From: Euglena gracilis | Taxonomy: Eukaryota > Euglenida > Euglenophyceae > Euglenales | Direction: 5' to 3' | Length of the DNA stretch: 64,000 nucleotides | Assembly (NCBI GenBank): GCA_039621445.1 | Contig: CP154954.1 | Location: 20,818,642 to 20,882,641 of the forward strand | In this document: piece after piece, positions 60,238-64,000 of the stretch | Position numbering within the stretch: position 1 is the stretch's first letter | How the letters are laid out: every line of letters starts with the position of its first letter | Notes under the pieces: model-generated | The model's input: the letters and a program-made list of their open reading frames with translations, nothing else | The model's database searches: none | What the model was told of the DNA's origin: nothing | Translations under genes and position numbers: made by a program

Positions 60238-62389
60238 CTGGGCAAGACAGCAAGGAGGTGGGGGAGGGGCTTGAAAATGCTCCTGGTTTGAGCTCAAGTA
60301 TTCTCCCAAAATGGCACATCATTGGGCACCCCCCACCTCAAATGAACCTCCCTTTCTCAGCTTTCTCAATGAGCCGACAGTGCAAATCTTGTAAGGGAGG
60401 GGGATGGAAAATGGAAAATGGAAAAAGGTGTCTGCTGCCATAGGCAAAAACTTCAACTGCCAGTAGTCCATCCAAAAAAAGACATGTTTCCTCCACAAAG
60501 GAAATGACAAGGCTTCCTGGGGTCAAAGACACTTACCCAGGAGTTCACTTCTTTCGCTTCACGCCATGGTAGGCAGAAGATGGAGGCATTCCACCAGAAA
60601 AGAAGACAAAGATTCATTTCGACCAGTTTTGGAGGCATTTTTTTCATCCAGCGGGCATGGTCAATTGAGTGGCACACAGGGGGGGGGGGGACAAATACCC
60701 AGAGGATGACAACCGCGAAACACATGAAAACCGAAAACCAAAATGAACCAACCGCTGTGAGCAACTGTTGAATGCTGATTACACCACTTTGTTTCTGCAG
60801 CATATCAACCTCCTGCCTTACAAAATAAACAACGATGGCAAATCAAACAAAAATTATACAGTCCGATAATCCAATCTGAAGCCAAGAACAAGGTCCTCTG
60901 GACAGGGGAGGGTCATTGCCGTTACGGAAGGCAGGAGCAGCATACATCTTCCTCTTCGTCTGAATCTTGTTGTACAGCTTCCTGTGCATCGAACAGGATG
61001 AAAGGTGTGAATGAAAAACAGGAAGAGCAATGGACCAGAATGGATTTATTCCGATCCATTTATATGAAGGTGCTGGGGGGGGCCTGCCCAGGTCGGACCA
61101 CCCGTAGGGTTGTGCCTGCGCGTCCATGGGCAGAGATTCGGCCAAAAACGGGCCTTTTCTGGGCCTCCGAGTGCCTTATCCAAGAACCCAGGCACTGTTG
61201 GCTGTGTTCCCTATCCCCCTCCAGGGAGATCAGGGAGGGGATCTGGTTGTGAGGCTTTGGGGGGGGGGCAGAATTAGCACCCATCCACCTACCCATGCGC
61301 TTGTGTTGAGTGGCTTTTTTCGCACTTTTTTGGACTTCACTTTCGGACCCTCGGGGGGGGGGGGGTGGATGACACTTATATGGTACTGCCCACCATTTGG
61401 GAACTTGCACACTTAAATGGGGGGTTATCCACTTGGTACGACCCAGGGGGAGGGGTTTAACAATAAAAGCACCTGCTTGGGGTGCCTGCAGGCCATCTGC
61501 ACAACAGAAAACAAACCAAAGTCCAACTCAAACCCAAAGATGCTGGAGAAATTCCCATCAAAAGTGTGCAGGTTGCCACACATCAAAACACACCAGAACC
61601 CTCCACGGGCAATGAGGAAAAGAGGCTGTGTCTGTCTCATAACGGCATCAGCTGTGCAGGAAAGAACATACACAAACATTGGACATCAACCACGATTGTG
61701 CGTTTTTGTCAGGAGTAGAACGACAAGACTTCTAAACCACACCACCTTGATTGAGAACAGAAAGAAGGAATAATGAACAGAAAAATGGAATGGTGCTTCC
61801 AAACAAAAGAAAAAGGCGCTCCACTGAGAGCGCCACTGACCCCCGGACTGTAACCTCTTTGCAACACTACTACGCAGGAACACTGGGTCCAAATGGCCTC
61901 ACCTGTTTTGGTTGGCAGTGTAATGTGAAGGGAGATTGGAAATTTCTCATCTGATGGTAATGCATTGTCCAGTTTAACGTTGCTTGCTGAAAGCAATCAG
62001 GATTTCCACGTGCCCACCATTGTAATCATCCAAACAAAAATACAACCCCCGAACAGAAACTTCATGGGCTCGTGTTTCCAAGTGTGATCCGTGATTTATT
62101 TTTGGGTGGCAACAGCAAGGCTCAAGCAGAAGAGGTAAAGGGCTGGCATGTGCATGGCCCTGCCGCTTTGGCAAAGGGAGAGGCCAGCCAAGGCATCTGG
62201 AAGCAGCGCCAGTGATGAATGTGACAATAAGTGGGCCACAAGGCGGGAATGCTGGGTTGGGGGGATGGCTTGCCAGCCAAAGAGGGCGGCGCTAAGAGTC
62301 ATTCATTTCCGGTGGCGAACAGTCATCCGCAGCAACGCACGGGTGGCACTGCACACGCCCGACTGTCGAGGCCAGAGAGGGCCACGGCA

Positions 62390-64000
62390 TCAGAAGCACG
62401 ACAGGGGGCCCCAGCGCTTCTTGGCCTCGTCGCGACACCAGCGGTGGTACGGGTGCGCGTCGCTGACCCGGAGCAACGCCCGGAGCGTCAGGGAGGGCCC
62501 CATGGCAGCGATGGCCGTGCCGGGGGACGCAGCAGAGTTTGGGGTTGACGCGCAGCGCAGGTGAGAAGGGCAGCGCCAGAAAGGGGCATGTGTCTGAATG
62601 GATGTGGAGGGGGGGGGCTGGCATTAGTGTAACCCCCCCCCCGGGAAACTGTCACCTGACAGGTTGGCCGGTACCGGGGACGCTGACAACTTCCGAAACT
62701 GACAGGTTGGCCAGTGATGGGGATCCCGACAGTTCCCCAGGGGGGGGGGGGGGTAAGAGTCACCAAGGGGTGGGGGTGGCACGGGGCCCAGCGGGGCGAA
62801 CTGCCGGAGATCGTAGTCGCTGGTCTCGTTCAACAGGGCGTCGGCGCGGCGCCACTCCGCCGGGAAGTTGCGGAGGTACGAGTTCCAGTAGCCGCGGCGG
62901 CAGCCCGGCGGGGCGGCGGCCCAATGCCATTGTGTCATTTGTGTCCCAATGCAGGGGGGGGGGATTGATATCGGAGGCCTTCGGAAAAATTGCGGAAAAA
63001 AATGCGGAAAAAATGCGGAAATTGCGGGAAAAAATGCGGAAATTGCGGAAAAAATGCGGAAATTGCGGAAAAAATGCGGAAATTGCGGAAAAAATTGCGG
63101 AAATTGCAGAAAAAAATGCGGAAAATTTTATATCGGGAATATACACATTTCTGCTTGAGAGGACTTAGAAATTTTTCAACTGTGAGGTTCAGAACACCGC
63201 AACACCCACGTCGATGCATGTGCGGAACGCGTGTACTCTGCCCAATCATCCTCAAAACAATCAAGTTGAAGCAAAGGGTAATTGATGCGCAAAAGGCTCA
63301 TACAGGCAGACATCTGAAAAGATCATAAATGAAACTGCTGAAATTAATGGTCTGAAAAACCTTTGAGTTGCAACATGCGTCTTGACGCTGGCATTGAACA
63401 ATGCTTCACCCCCACGCCCTTTCCCTCTCTTTCTTTTGTTGGCAGGTGCACCTGTGAGAAAAGTTGGTAAACTGGGGGAAGAAAACAACAAAACACAATA
63501 GCACACCTGTTGATCCATTTGAAGAATGGCTTGAACTCATTGCATCTTCCATCTTCGGTGGTGGGGAAAAAAATTCTGCGAATGGGAAAAAATTGCGGAA
63601 AAATTGCGGAAATTGCGGAAAAAATGCGAAAAATTGCGGATAATTGCGATAATTGCGGGAAAATTGCGGAAATTGCGGGAAAATTGTGGATATCAATTTC
63701 CCCCCCTGCCCAATGTCAGCAGGGTTGGAATCCAAATCTGAGGCCATTTCCCCACCTCTGCATCTCACTATTTATAATTGTCAGTAGGCAGGATGCCAGG
63801 TCATTGTTGTATGGCAATGGACCCAACGAGGCAGAGGTATGCGCACTGGTGAACACCGAAGTCAAATCACCTTCGCTGGAAAAAGAAAATAAAAAAATAA
63901 GTGGAATACGTCTCGCGCGCGCGACACATTTTTTTTCTTTTGGGACTCATCTTAAGCTGCGCCGTTCTGCAACAGCGATTCAGAGGAGCCTTTGACAACA
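62390..64000 (-). CDS. Possible glycosyltransferase (DUF23/GT92-like), copy 2, 3' exons only in window
   Basis: Repeats of the two 3'-most exon-like stretches: about 62390-62555 (TLRALLRVSDAHPYHRWCRD) and about 62783-62925 (GYWNSYLRNFPAEWRRADAL). The next exon upstream should begin just past the right edge. Because this copy keeps its native right flank, it is the one expected to be complete. Confidence 0.4.
62631..62750. mobile_element. GACAGTTTCCC short element, copy 2, right end lost
   Basis: Begins as 46,155 but lacks about 40 bases before the G-run, including the right inverted repeat GACAGTTTCCCGGGG. Confidence 0.7.
62952..63708. mobile_element. hAT-like element with TTGCGG arrays, duplicated copy
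   Basis: Copy of 46,524-47,279 with the same termini and CCCAATG flanks; small differences in the arrays and the terminal G-run. Confidence 0.85.

Overview
This is nuclear DNA of a eukaryote, most likely a flagellated unicellular alga or other protist. Coding sequence lies in short GC-rich exons (23 to about 220 nt) separated by introns of 79 nt to about 2.5 kb that are full of microsatellites, G/C homopolymers and small transposons. Every gene I can support is on the minus strand. Roughly a third of reconstructed introns begin with GC rather than GT, and the commonest GT donor is GTGTGC, not GTRAGT. Co-directional genes, GC-AG introns and intron-generating transposons together recall dinoflagellates, haptophytes and some prasinophytes; the sequence alone does not settle the lineage.

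Layout from left to right, so the minus-strand genes read right to left. 1.9-4.7 kb: exons of a family-8 glycosyltransferase. 5.2-5.5 kb: candidate membrane-protein exons. 7.0-9.9 kb: a complete adenylate kinase 6 (AK6/Fap7) gene with five exons. 10.5-25.0 kb: a 15-exon gene joining an N-terminal RRM to a complete DEAD-box helicase core. 26.3-32.6 kb: an EF-hand gene of the calcyphosin type. 36.3-41.6 kb: a second, divergent calcyphosin-like gene with a different C-terminus. 43.4-43.8 kb: two phase-compatible exons of an unidentified gene. 45.9-48.25 kb: exons of a possible glycosyltransferase. AK6 and DEAD-box proteins both commonly act in RNA or ribosome metabolism; calcyphosin-like EF-hand proteins are typical of flagellated protists. 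No operon-like logic beyond shared orientation is claimed.

From 31,801 to 48,246 the sequence is a unit of about 16.45 kb that is repeated in tandem from 48,247 to the window end, where the second copy is cut off. The junction lies inside a hAT-like transposon. The second copy of the 36-42 kb EF-hand gene carries a frame-breaking deletion in its first exon and a one-base insertion at a splice boundary; the unit also truncates one gene at each of its ends.

The strongest novelty is a family of short hAT-like elements (termini CAGGGC..., 8-bp target duplications) that appear to have created introns. One constitutes the 225-bp intron between two helicase exons (11,734-11,958) and another the 1.2-kb intron of the first EF-hand gene (31,284-32,495). 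In both cases removing the element and one target-site copy rebuilds the conserved family sequence exactly. The second of these has itself been invaded by the larger hAT element in which the tandem duplication broke.
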